Positions 54,607 through 63,322 of a stretch of DNA of 64,000 bases are shown here, one piece after another. The DNA is from Cyclobacterium salsum (GTDB lineage Bacteria; Bacteroidota; Bacteroidia; Cytophagales; Cyclobacteriaceae): assembly GCF_010119245.1 (NCBI RefSeq), contig NZ_WNKG01000006.1, forward strand, positions 372,001 to 436,000, read 5' to 3'. Every line of letters starts with the position of its first letter. Position 1 is the stretch's first letter. The position numbers were made by a program, and so were the translations under genes. The notes below the pieces were generated by a model. That model made no database searches and had not been told where the DNA came from. It saw nothing but the letters and a program-made list of their open reading frames with translations.

Positions 54607-55920
54607 ATGTTTAATGAAAGGCTTTTAGCCAATTTTTATATCGCTTTCGAGGCGGTATTAGCCAATAAGGTACGCTCCTTACTCACTGCTTTGGGCATTA
54701 TCTTTGGTGTCGCTGCGGTCATTGCCATGTTGGCTATAGGAACCGGTGCCCAGCAAGAAATCATGGAACAAATCAAATTGGTTGGGGTGAATAACATCGT
54801 GGTGGAGCCGGTAGTGGAGCAGGTAGAGGAACAACTGGACGAAAATAGTAGCCTGGAAAAAGAACGAAATCAATTTTCTCCCGGATTGAAACTGGATGAT
54901 GCGGAGGCGATACGGAATATTATACCTGGCATAAACAAAATCAGTCCGGAAATTGTCATGGATACCTACATCGTAAAAAGTGGAATCAGGAGGTCTGCCA
55001 AACTGGTGGGCGTGAAGCCCGCCTATTTTGAAGTGCTGGACTTTCAACTGAGAGAGGGGAGGATGTTTAGCGAAAAAAACCTGATCAATGGTGATCCGGT
55101 ATGTATTATCGGAAGAAATGTAGCGGCCCGGTTTTTCCCCAATCAAAGCCCGATTGGGAATAAAATCAAAAGTGGTAATCAGTGGCTGGAAGTAATCGGT
55201 ATTTTGGAGGAAAGATTGGTGTCAGAATCCAGTATTTCTAAATTGGGAATAAGGGATTTTAATATGGATGTCTACATTCCCATCCAAACCATGCTTATTC
55301 GGTACAAAAACAGGGATTTGGTTACAGAATCACAGTTGAATGATGATGAAGGAGGTGGCTCAAGTAATTATCATCAGATAGATAAAATGGTCATTCAGGT
55401 GTCTGATAGCGAGCGACTCAATCCGACGGCTGAAGTGTTGGCCAAAATGCTGGAAAGGAGGCATTTCAATGTAGTGGATTTTGAAATCACAATCCCGGAG
55501 CTACTTCTCAAGCAACAGCAACGTACACAAAACATATTTAACATCGTATTAGGGGCCATCGCAGGCATTTCGCTGCTGGTGGGAGGAATCGGTATCATGA
55601 ACATCATGTTAGCGTCCGTGATGGAAAGAATAAAAGAAATTGGCCTAAGGCTTTCGTTGGGAGCAAAAAAGAACGATATTGTGAATCAGTTTCTATTTGA
55701 ATCTATTATGATAAGTGTTTCTGGTGGACTGATTGGTGTTATTTTGGGAATCGTTTTGGCGCATTTGGTGTCTACCTTCGCCGAGTTTCCTACCGTCATT
55801 ACCTTGAGTTCTATTTTCTTGTCATTTGGAGTCGCCGCCACGGTGGGCTTGGTATTTGGAATTACGCCAGCCAAACGGGCGGCCAGTCAGGATCCGATAA
55901 CCTCATTACGCTATGAATAA
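54607..55920 (+). CDS. MacB-type ABC transporter permease (no fused ATPase)
   Basis: A 437-residue permease: one N-terminal helix (RSLLTALGIIFGVAAVIAMLAIGTG), a periplasmic MacB_PCD domain of about 260 residues, and three C-terminal helices of the FtsX domain, with GGIGIMNIMLASVMERIKEIGLRLSLGA in the coupling region. There is no Walker A/B domain in the protein or in either neighbour. The ATPase must be supplied from elsewhere. Its 3' end overlaps the TolC gene by 8 bases. Confidence 0.92.
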   Translation: MFNERLLANFYIAFEAVLANKVRSLLTALGIIFGVAAVIAMLAIGTGAQQEIMEQIKLVGVNNIVVEPVVEQVEEQLDENSSLEKERNQFSPGLKLDDAEAIRNIIPGINKISPEIVMDTYIVKSGIRRSAKLVGVKPAYFEVLDFQLREGRMFSEKNLINGDPVCIIGRNVAARFFPNQSPIGNKIKSGNQWLEVIGILEERLVSESSISKLGIRDFNMDVYIPIQTMLIRYKNRDLVTESQLNDDEGGGSSNYHQIDKMVIQVSDSERLNPTAEVLAKMLERRHFNVVDFEITIPELLLKQQQRTQNIFNIVLGAIAGISLLVGGIGIMNIMLASVMERIKEIGLRLSLGAKKNDIVNQFLFESIMISVSGGLIGVILGIVLAHLVSTFAEFPTVITLSSIFLSFGVAATVGLVFGITPAKRAASQDPITSLRYE

Positions 55921-57403
55921 AACGTCTACTCTATTTCTGGCCATGATATTTTTTATGGCCATTTTTTCTGTGCAAGGTCAGGAGACCGAAAGCTATACGC
56001 TGGAAGATATTATTGCCAGGGCCAAGGCCCAATCCCCTGCAGCCCTGAGGGCTGATACCCGAAGGGAGAACCGGTATTGGTATTATCGGCTTTATCGAGC
56101 CAATTTTAATCCACAGCTCCGATTGGAGGGTACCCTTCCTCAGTATTCGCAGGCATTTAACAATGTCACCCAACCTGATGGCACGATTGAGTTCCGGGAG
56201 GTAAGACAAAATCTGGTGGATTTGGAATTGGGCCTCAGGCAGGTAATTAGCCCCACGGGTGGAACCATTTCTGTGAATAGTTCTACCAATAGATTTGATA
56301 ATTTCCTGTCTGTAGATGGTTCCAACCAAACCCGTTGGAGCGGAGTACCTGTTAATGTGAATTTGAACCAGCCCATATTTGCCTTTAATCCATACAAATG
56401 GGACCGGAAGATAGAACCGATCCGGTTTGAAGAGAGCAAAAGGGAGTTTGTGGAGGAAATGGAGGACATCAGCCAGTTCGTTGCCGAAATGTTTTTTGAT
56501 TTTTTGGTAGCTCAGGTCAACCTGGACATTGCCACCAAAAATTTAGAAAACTCTGAGGCCATTCTTCAAATTGAAAGAGGCAGGTACAATATTGGGACAA
56601 CCTATGAGGACAAACTTTTGCAAGTGGAATTACAGGTATTAAAAGCCAAACAGGGCGTGGCACAGGCCAGACTGGATATGGAAGCCCGTTCATTGAGACT
56701 AAAATCCTATATAGGTTTGAATGAGGCAGTCAACCTGAATCTGGCGCTACCGAATGATATCCCTGAATTTGAGGTGAACGTAGAAGAGGCCATTGAGTAT
56801 GCTTTCCAAAACCGTTCCGATGCCATCAGTTTTGAGAGGCAACGAATGGAGGCCCAGGCAGAGGTTGCCCAGGCAAGGGGAGATCGCTTTCAAATGAACC
56901 TGAATGCCAGTTATGGCTACAACAAGGCAGCTTTGATGTGGGGGGAAATTTACAATAACCCCAATACCCAGGCTTTGGTTAATCTAAGTATTCAGGTTCC
57001 CATTTTGGATTGGGGCAGAAACAAGGCCAGAATGAGTATCGCCAGGTCCAATCAGAAATTGACCGAATATGAAATTGATCAGGAAATCATCAATTTTGAA
57101 CAGGAAATCTTTACACGCGTTCGGAATTTCATCATGTTAAAAGACCGGCTGGAAATCACCAAAACCTCCGATGAAGTAGCGGATAAGCGGTATGAGATTT
57201 CTTTCCGCAGGTATCAGAGTGGGAATGTGTCCATTACGGACCTGGGCATTGCCCAGGAGGATAAAGATATTAACAGACGGCAGTATATAGAATCTTTGAG
57301 GGATTATTGGACAGCTTATTATGAGCTAAGAAAACTTACATTATATGATTTTGAGAACAACCAATTGCTCTATACTCCTGATATGAGTTTTCAGCAAGAG
57401 TAA
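55913..57403 (+). CDS. TolC-family outer membrane channel
   Basis: A 496-residue outer membrane efflux protein with a Sec signal peptide (ending FSVQG) and two internally related halves of long heptad-rich helices (for example VAEMFFDFLVAQVNLDIATKNLENSE and TEYEIDQEIINFEQEIFTRVRNFI). It would complete a tripartite exporter with the adaptor and the permease. The cargo is unknown; MacAB-type systems export peptides, lipids or macrolides. Confidence 0.92.
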   Translation: MNKTSTLFLAMIFFMAIFSVQGQETESYTLEDIIARAKAQSPAALRADTRRENRYWYYRLYRANFNPQLRLEGTLPQYSQAFNNVTQPDGTIEFREVRQNLVDLELGLRQVISPTGGTISVNSSTNRFDNFLSVDGSNQTRWSGVPVNVNLNQPIFAFNPYKWDRKIEPIRFEESKREFVEEMEDISQFVAEMFFDFLVAQVNLDIATKNLENSEAILQIERGRYNIGTTYEDKLLQVELQVLKAKQGVAQARLDMEARSLRLKSYIGLNEAVNLNLALPNDIPEFEVNVEEAIEYAFQNRSDAISFERQRMEAQAEVAQARGDRFQMNLNASYGYNKAALMWGEIYNNPNTQALVNLSIQVPILDWGRNKARMSIARSNQKLTEYEIDQEIINFEQEIFTRVRNFIMLKDRLEITKTSDEVADKRYEISFRRYQSGNVSITDLGIAQEDKDINRRQYIESLRDYWTAYYELRKLTLYDFENNQLLYTPDMSFQQE

Positions 57404-57409
57404 ATCGAA

Positions 57410-57862
57410 TTAATGGGGCCAGGGGCGGGTTATTCGCTCCTGAATGTATGCCTTGTAGGAATTTCCAAGGCAGTAAATGGCAGCACCAAAGAGAAGAGCA
57501 ATGTGAAAAAGGCCATTGTTATAGATCCCAAAAATGGAGTTAAGGGCAGTTAGGAATGAATCGGTGTGAAGCAAATGATCCCTGACCCAGCCAATGGAAA
57601 ATACGACTCTGATAAAAATGGATAGAATTGCCAGAATCCCTCCGATTAACCCAATCAAAGGCTTTTTATAATGAATAAGCAACCCAAAAGCGGCAAAGGT
57701 TTCAATCCCAGCTAATAATATGGCCCAAAAGAGGCTGTACTCCAGCGCTCCTATCAGTTTCAGTTTGGTAAATCCACCAAACAATAATAAACAGGCCAGA
57801 GAAATGCGGATGACATGGCCACCTATTCCCTCAATTTTCAAGTATTTTAAAAACGTTTCCAC
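57410..57862 (-). CDS. Small four-helix membrane protein of unknown function
   Basis: A 150-residue protein with four hydrophobic segments (from RISLACLLLFGGFTKL to IALLFGAAIYCLG). The pattern recalls DoxX/MauE or DUF417-like proteins, with a Gly-Gly-x-x-Lys piece after the first helix, but I cannot assign a family. It converges with the export operon with a 6-base gap. Confidence 0.7.
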   Translation of the reverse strand: METFLKYLKIEGIGGHVIRISLACLLLFGGFTKLKLIGALEYSLFWAILLAGIETFAAFGLLIHYKKPLIGLIGGILAILSIFIRVVFSIGWVRDHLLHTDSFLTALNSIFGIYNNGLFHIALLFGAAIYCLGNSYKAYIQERITRPWPH

Positions 57863-57999
57863 TTTCTAATATAATAAATAAACCACAAGAATTAAACCCA
57901 AGGATTACATAAAGAGCGTTTTTTAATTCGAATGGGTTTAAAGAAAAGGTATTAGGGCTGGGTATGAATCCTAAATCACCCAATCATTAAATGATTCCT

Positions 58000-59343
58000 T
58001 TATTCTACCAAAGGACTAATCTCGATATCCACCGGAGCAGATTGGTACAAGCGTTGTCCTTCTTCATCATATACCAGCATCCTTAAATAATAGGGACCTG
58101 CTGCCTCCGGCTCCCACACCACCTTTTTTTGGTTATTTTCTACGGGTATTTCTTTTTCGTTGACCCTAAGCACCAGCCTGGAAGCAGCAGAAGCATCCTG
58201 AAATAAGTGGGATAATTGTACCGTCACGGAATTTCCTTCCATCAAAACACTGCCATCATTGGGATAAGTGATGGTGATGGATGCTTGCTCCAAAAGTTCC
58301 CGGTCCAACTGAAAACCCGGCGTGGTCATGCTTTTAAACATCTTATAAACCTCCGGGTCGTCCTTTTGTCCCTCGAATATAAAAGGGATGTCCTGATTTA
58401 CCCCGCTTTCCATAAACCCCCAGGCGGCACCATTGAGTACGGAATAGGCCAACGCTGCGGCCCCCTCTTTGCCAATTTTATCATCCTCATTACAAACGAT
58501 CGGTTTGCTGTATTTTTTCAGGGAGGTAATCTTTTCTTCATAATCTTCCAAGGCGGTATTGTTAAAATGAATCAACAAAAAATCTGCCGCTGTAGCCAAT
58601 GCCTCCGGAAATTCTCCATTTCCCAGCCCACTGGTACTTACGAGTAAATCAGAATGAACCGCTTTGGCGGCTTCCATCAACTCCACCTGTCCCGCCTCGC
58701 TTACCAACCAATCGCTGTCCGGCCATCCCCTGTAACCGCCATGAGGGTATTCGTTGGCAATTTCTAAAACCACATTGGTAAATCCCTCCTCGGCAATCCA
58801 GTTGGCGGTATTCCGAACGGCTGAAATGATGGCTTGTTTGTTTTCCAAAGCAAAATCATGGTCCCGCTGCCGCTGGTAAAAACACGAAAGAATAATGACC
58901 GCTCCCTGTTGATCTGCCGCGTTAATTACTTTTTGCACCCGATCCAGGTAGGTCTTTCTCAACGATCCATCCGGTTCAAAAGCGGTATTGATGGCCCCCT
59001 CATAGCCGGGCAATCCCCCTTGGAGCGAAATAACAAACGCATTCACCCCGAGACCCACATATTCGGGAATATGGTTGATAAAGGCTTGGGTGTTTTCTTC
59101 CGGATCAAAGGCATCTACCTGTTTTTTCCAGCCCTCCCCACGGTCTTCAAAAACAGCATTGACCATCCTTACATTCATTAAGAGACCTTCAGCAGGAGAA
59201 CCGGGGTTGGTAATGGCTCCATTGATATACCACTTATCCCCTTCTATACTGGTCTGAGTACGATTTCCCTGGGGGAGGCATTCTCCAGAAAAAAACACGA
59301 AAAACACCACCGCAGCTACTTTAATTTGAAGGAGTCTTTTCAT
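58000..59343 (-). CDS. Secreted GH5-like (cellulase family) glycoside hydrolase
   Basis: About 447 residues with a signal peptide (MKRLLQIKVAAVVFFVFFSG, cleavage near residue 24). A TIM-barrel of the cellulase type follows. The segment VVLEIANEYPHGGYRG holds the Asn-Glu acid/base pair, and KPIVCNEDDKIG is a candidate for the nucleophile Glu strand. A C-terminal beta-sandwich (about 350-447, with YYLRMLVYDEEGQRLYQ) looks like a carbohydrate-binding or Ig-like domain. The ATG at 59343 is chosen because the signal peptide begins there. The substrate is unknown. Confidence 0.75.
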   Translation of the reverse strand: MKRLLQIKVAAVVFFVFFSGECLPQGNRTQTSIEGDKWYINGAITNPGSPAEGLLMNVRMVNAVFEDRGEGWKKQVDAFDPEENTQAFINHIPEYVGLGVNAFVISLQGGLPGYEGAINTAFEPDGSLRKTYLDRVQKVINAADQQGAVIILSCFYQRQRDHDFALENKQAIISAVRNTANWIAEEGFTNVVLEIANEYPHGGYRGWPDSDWLVSEAGQVELMEAAKAVHSDLLVSTSGLGNGEFPEALATAADFLLIHFNNTALEDYEEKITSLKKYSKPIVCNEDDKIGKEGAAALAYSVLNGAAWGFMESGVNQDIPFIFEGQKDDPEVYKMFKSMTTPGFQLDRELLEQASITITYPNDGSVLMEGNSVTVQLSHLFQDASAASRLVLRVNEKEIPVENNQKKVVWEPEAAGPYYLRMLVYDEEGQRLYQSAPVDIEISPLVE

Positions 59344-59394
59344 GGCTAAATTAAATTTTAGTAGTGCCGCTTTAAGTACACCTTTTCTATTTAT

Positions 59395-59470
59395 CCCTAA
59401 AATCCGCAAACCTGACAGGTTGTATCCTGTCTTTATCCGTTGAATATAGGATTATGTAGCGGATTTAGGG
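59395..59470. repeat. Nested palindromic element between asnS and the GH5-like gene
   Basis: Outer arms at 59395-59407 and 59459-59470 are complementary apart from one extra A. Inside are two overlapping hairpins that cannot both form: AACCTG-A-CAGGTT (59409-59421) and GACAGG-TTGTAT-CCTGTC (59414-59431). It could be a dispersed palindromic repeat or an RNA element in the asnS 3' region. Confidence 0.65.
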
Positions 59471-59544
59471 TTATTAATTCGAATCAAGCCGGAGGGTTTT
59501 TCGTATTAATTGCGCAGGCGATCGGCCCGGCATGTACATTTCCA

Positions 59545-60996
59545 TCAAAATTCAGCATTGCCCGGCGTTCTGGGGAAGGGAATTACATCCCGTATATTGC
59601 CCATTCCGGTAACAAACTGAACCAACCGTTCAAATCCCAACCCAAAGCCGGAATGCGGAGTGGTGCCAAACCTTCTGGTGTCCAGGTACCACCACAGTTC
59701 CTCCTGGCTGATATCCAGCTCCTGCATTCGCTCGGTCAGCTTATCCAATCTTTCTTCCCGTTGAGAACCGCCGATGATTTCCCCAATACCCGGAAACAGA
59801 ATATCCATGGCCGCCACCGTTTTACCATCCTCATTTTGCTTCATGTAAAACGATTTAATAGATTTCGGGTAATCGGTAATGATCACTGGTTTTTTAAAGT
59901 GTTTTTCTACCAGGTACCTTTCGTGTTCGGATTGCAAATCGGTTCCCCAATCTTCGATGGGGTAGGTAAATTTTTTCTTTTTATTCGGTTTGGAATTTTT
60001 GAGAATTTCCAATGCATCCGAATAGGTAATGCGTTCGAAGGTATTATTGGTAACCAATTGGAGCCGATCCAAAAGGCCCAAATCACTGCGTTGTTCGGCT
60101 TTTTTATTTTTCTCTTCCTCAGCAGCCCTATTGTCAAGGAAAGCCAGATCTTCCCGGCAGTTTTCAAGGGCGAAACCGATGATGTATTGCAGAAAATCTT
60201 CCGCCAGGTTTTGATTGTCTTCGGCATCATAAAAGGCCATTTCGGGTTCTATCATCCAAAACTCCGCCAGGTGACGGGTGGTGTTAGAATTTTCGGCCCG
60301 GAAAGTGGGGCCAAAGGTATATATTTCAGAAAGTGCCAGGGCGGCAAGCTCTCCTTCCAGTTGCCCGGACACCGTAAGGTTTGTTGCCCGTTCAAAGAAG
60401 TCCTGGCGGAAATCAATGTTATTGTTTTCATCTTTTGGCGGATTTTTTAAATCCAGGGCGGTAACCTGAAAGGTTTCCCCTGCTCCTTCGGCATCCGAGG
60501 CCGTGATGATGGGTGAATGGAGGTAAAAAAAACCTTTTTCATGAAAATACTGGTGTACCGCAAAGGCCAAGTGGTGTCTAATTCGAAAAATGGCACCGAA
60601 GGTATTGGTCCGAATTCTCAAGTGGGCATTTTCCCTCAAAAACTCGAGCGAGTGCTTTTTTGGCTGAATGGGGAATTTTTCCGGGTCTGCTTCTCCGAGT
60701 ATTTCAACTTTTTCCGCCTGTATTTCACTGGATTGACCGGCTCCCTGAGAGGCCACGACCTCACCGGTGACTTTTACGCAAGCGCCGGTATTTGCCTTTT
60801 TTAGGGTGTCCTCATCGATTTTTGCAGGATCCGCCACAATTTGGTAGTTTTGAATGCAGGAGCCATCGTTTAATGCGATAAAAGTAACGTGCTTATTACT
60901 GCGCCGGGTTCTAACCCATCCCATTACCGTTACGCGCTCACCTACTGAATCCTTATCCAGTAAATGCTTGATTTTGATCCGGTTGTTAAATGCCAT
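59545..60996 (-). CDS. asnS: Asparaginyl-tRNA synthetase
   Basis: A 483-residue class IIb synthetase that charges tRNA-Asn. It has an N-terminal OB-fold anticodon domain ([24 protein letters not shown]), class II motif 2 in the region [21 protein letters not shown], and motif 3 [14 protein letters not shown]. It ends with the usual [16 protein letters not shown]. Length and ending are standard. Confidence 0.96.
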   Translation of the reverse strand: MAFNNRIKIKHLLDKDSVGERVTVMGWVRTRRSNKHVTFIALNDGSCIQNYQIVADPAKIDEDTLKKANTGACVKVTGEVVASQGAGQSSEIQAEKVEILGEADPEKFPIQPKKHSLEFLRENAHLRIRTNTFGAIFRIRHHLAFAVHQYFHEKGFFYLHSPIITASDAEGAGETFQVTALDLKNPPKDENNNIDFRQDFFERATNLTVSGQLEGELAALALSEIYTFGPTFRAENSNTTRHLAEFWMIEPEMAFYDAEDNQNLAEDFLQYIIGFALENCREDLAFLDNRAAEEEKNKKAEQRSDLGLLDRLQLVTNNTFERITYSDALEILKNSKPNKKKKFTYPIEDWGTDLQSEHERYLVEKHFKKPVIITDYPKSIKSFYMKQNEDGKTVAAMDILFPGIGEIIGGSQREERLDKLTERMQELDISQEELWWYLDTRRFGTTPHSGFGLGFERLVQFVTGMGNIRDVIPFPRTPGNAEF

Positions 60997-61102
60997 GATT
61001 TTATTTTCTGTTGAGGTGTATGCCTGCCTTTTGTCAAAAACTTTTAATTGAATGCAAAAAACGATATAATACGCTTTTTATCAAAATTTTGATCTTATTT
61101 CC

Positions 61103-61110
61103 TAAATTTG
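61103..61110 (+). promoter_or_regulatory. Candidate -7 element (TAAATTTG) before rpoN
   Basis: An exact TAnnTTTG match 80 bases before the preferred rpoN ATG. No convincing -33 element. Confidence 0.35.
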
Positions 61111-61182
61111 AAAAATGAAAGGATGCTTTGGTAAGTATTCATTGATTTACAAGTGCCTAACCATTATCCGGTAGAAGAATTT

Positions 61183-62640
61183 ATGCAAAAACTGAATTTA
61201 AATCAGATATTATCTCAGAAGTTATCGCCTCAGCAGATACAGTTTATCAAGCTCCTCCAGGTGCCTACGGCCGAACTGGAAGCCAGGATTGAGGAGGAGT
61301 TGGAGGTCAACCCTGCTCTGGAAGAGGGTAAGGAGGAGGATGCTGACCTCCAGGCAGAGGATTTTGCCGAAGGAACTGATAATACGGAAGTGAAGGAAGA
61401 TAAGGATGTGAATATTGAAGAATATTTGAATGAGGAGTATGGGGGGTATAAAATGCAGGGCGATGGCAACTATTCAGGGGATGAGGAAGAACGTGAAATG
61501 CCCTTGTCCAGCTATTCGACCCTACATGAGCAACTACTATCACAACTGAATTTTCTAAAGCTGGACGAGACGCAACGTATTATTGGCAAACAGCTCATCG
61601 GTAGTATTGAGAACGATGGCTATATTCGAAGAAGTCTGGATGCCATTATTAATGATCTGGCATTTAGCCAAAATGTGGAAACCGATCTGGATGAAGTAGA
61701 GGAAATTCTGATTAAGATTCAGGGGTTTGACCCTCCGGGAATTGCCGCCAGAAACCTTCAGGAATGCCTTATTATCCAATTGGAACGAAGAGAGGACCCA
61801 AATGAGCCATTGGTTCAGAAGGCCATCTTCGTAGTTCAGAATTGCTTTGAGGAATTCACCAAAAAGCACTATGATAAAATTTTGAAGAAGGCAGGGATTG
61901 AGGAGGATGAACTGAAAGAGGTGATCCATTTGATCACCCGGCTGAATCCGAAGCCGGGAGGGGTTTCAGATGGGATGGTGCGAAACCATTATGTGATCCC
62001 CGACTTTATTCTGAATAATAGTAACGGGAAATTTGAAATCGTTTTGAACTCCAAAAATGCACCGGAACTCAAAGTGAGCAGGTCCTATTCGGAAATGTTT
62101 AGTGCCTACGATAAGAGTGATAAGAAAGATAAAAAGCTCAAGGAGACGGTAACCTTTGTCAAGCAAAAACTGGATTCAGCTAAGTGGTTTATTGACGCGA
62201 TCAAGCAGCGACAGCATACCTTAATGAAAACCATGCAGGCGATTATGGATTACCAGAAAGAGTTTTTTGTAGATGGAGATGAGACAAAACTACGTCCCAT
62301 GATCTTAAAAGATATCGCTGAGAAAATTGACATGGATATTTCCACCGTTTCCAGAGTGGCCAATAGTAAGTCCATACAGACCGAGTTTGGTGTCTTCCCC
62401 CTGAAATATTTCTTCTCAGAGGGAATCGCTACCACAGACGGGGGAGAGGATGTCAGCAATCGCGAAGTGAAGAGCGTTCTCAACAAACTAGTAGAAGGGG
62501 AAGATAAGAAACGCCCCCTATCAGACGATAAGCTAGTTAAATTGTTGAATCAGAAAGGATATAATATTGCCCGACGGACTGTAGCCAAATATAGGGAGCA
62601 ATTGCAGATACCCGTGGCAAGGTTAAGAAAGGAGTTATAA
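61183..62640 (+). CDS. rpoN: RNA polymerase sigma-54 factor
   Basis: About 485 residues. The Gln/Leu-rich activator-interacting region I (MQKLNLNQILSQKLSPQQI) starts at the preferred ATG 61183. An acidic region II, the core-binding domain, an HTH (MDISTVSRVANSKSIQTEFG) and the C-terminal RpoN box (ARRTVAKYREQ) follow. It directs polymerase to -24/-12 promoters and needs an enhancer-binding ATPase. The frame continues upstream to a GTG at 61153, but region I begins at the ATG. It is followed by a GTG start 1 base after its stop. Confidence 0.95.
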   Translation: MQKLNLNQILSQKLSPQQIQFIKLLQVPTAELEARIEEELEVNPALEEGKEEDADLQAEDFAEGTDNTEVKEDKDVNIEEYLNEEYGGYKMQGDGNYSGDEEEREMPLSSYSTLHEQLLSQLNFLKLDETQRIIGKQLIGSIENDGYIRRSLDAIINDLAFSQNVETDLDEVEEILIKIQGFDPPGIAARNLQECLIIQLERREDPNEPLVQKAIFVVQNCFEEFTKKHYDKILKKAGIEEDELKEVIHLITRLNPKPGGVSDGMVRNHYVIPDFILNNSNGKFEIVLNSKNAPELKVSRSYSEMFSAYDKSDKKDKKLKETVTFVKQKLDSAKWFIDAIKQRQHTLMKTMQAIMDYQKEFFVDGDETKLRPMILKDIAEKIDMDISTVSRVANSKSIQTEFGVFPLKYFFSEGIATTDGGEDVSNREVKSVLNKLVEGEDKKRPLSDDKLVKLLNQKGYNIARRTVAKYREQLQIPVARLRKEL

Positions 62641-62641
62641 C

Positions 62642-63265
62642 GTGTGTAGAAAACTGGCAATGGGGATTTCAGTGGTTTTCCAACCGCTGGTGATTCCCTC
62701 ATTAATGGTACTTACCTTATTTTACATTGTCCCGGAAGCGACGATGGTCCCTGGAGAAGCCAAATGGTCCATCTCCTTGCTGATTGGATTCACGACTTTT
62801 CTGATCCCCGTCTTGGGATTGGCGGGCATGCGAATATCCACCTTAATCCACAGCTATCATCTACCGGACAGGAAAGACAGAGTTCTACCTTTTACACTGG
62901 TTACGGTATTCTATGCCATGACCTCCGGATTTTTTTACTGGAAGCTGAATGTAGACCAACTCTTAATCACCACGCTGGCGATGGTTAGCATTAGCCTGTT
63001 GGTATTGACGATTGTCACCTATTTTTGGAAAATAAGTGCTCATCAAACAGCACTGGGAGGATGGGTGGCACTGGTGGCGGTGCTTTCCGTTAGGTTTTAT
63101 TCTACGCCTATGTTCTATTACCTGTTGTTAATTATTTCTATTAGCGGGCTGGTCGGGACGGCTAGATTATACCTCAATGCTCATAAGCCAAATGAAGTAT
63201 ATGCTGGTTTTGCCTTAGGTTTTGGGATTAATTTTTTTGTTTTCTATTCTTTATTGATGGCATAA
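62642..63265 (+). CDS. PAP2-like membrane protein with altered motifs
   Basis: A 207-residue protein with about six hydrophobic segments, starting with GTG 1 base after rpoN. It keeps the spacing of PAP2 phosphatases but not all residues: DRKDRVLPF in place of the K-x6-RP box, ISAHQTALGG in place of PSGH, and ARLYLNAHKPNEVYAG in place of SR-x5-H-x3-D-V-x-AG, with Ala for Ser, and Glu for Asp. The two His are still present, so activity is uncertain. It is probably translated with rpoN. A strong terminator follows. Confidence 0.78.
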   Translation: MCRKLAMGISVVFQPLVIPSLMVLTLFYIVPEATMVPGEAKWSISLLIGFTTFLIPVLGLAGMRISTLIHSYHLPDRKDRVLPFTLVTVFYAMTSGFFYWKLNVDQLLITTLAMVSISLLVLTIVTYFWKISAHQTALGGWVALVAVLSVRFYSTPMFYYLLLIISISGLVGTARLYLNAHKPNEVYAGFALGFGINFFVFYSLLMA

Positions 63266-63268
63266 AAA

Positions 63269-63295
63269 AAGCAGGTTTAGCTATTAAACCTGCTT
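63269..63295. terminator. Terminator after the rpoN operon
   Basis: GCAGGTTTA (63271-63279) pairs with TAAACCTGC (63285-63293) around a 5-base loop, extended by AA/TT. A-run before and TT after make it usable by both convergent genes. Confidence 0.82.
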
Positions 63296-63322
63296 CAATA
63301 CGTTTTTTGAAGATACCTTTAT

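Noticed and set aside
61115-61174. 19-codon upstream ORF before rpoN
   Set aside because: No conserved feature, and such short frames are common by chance.
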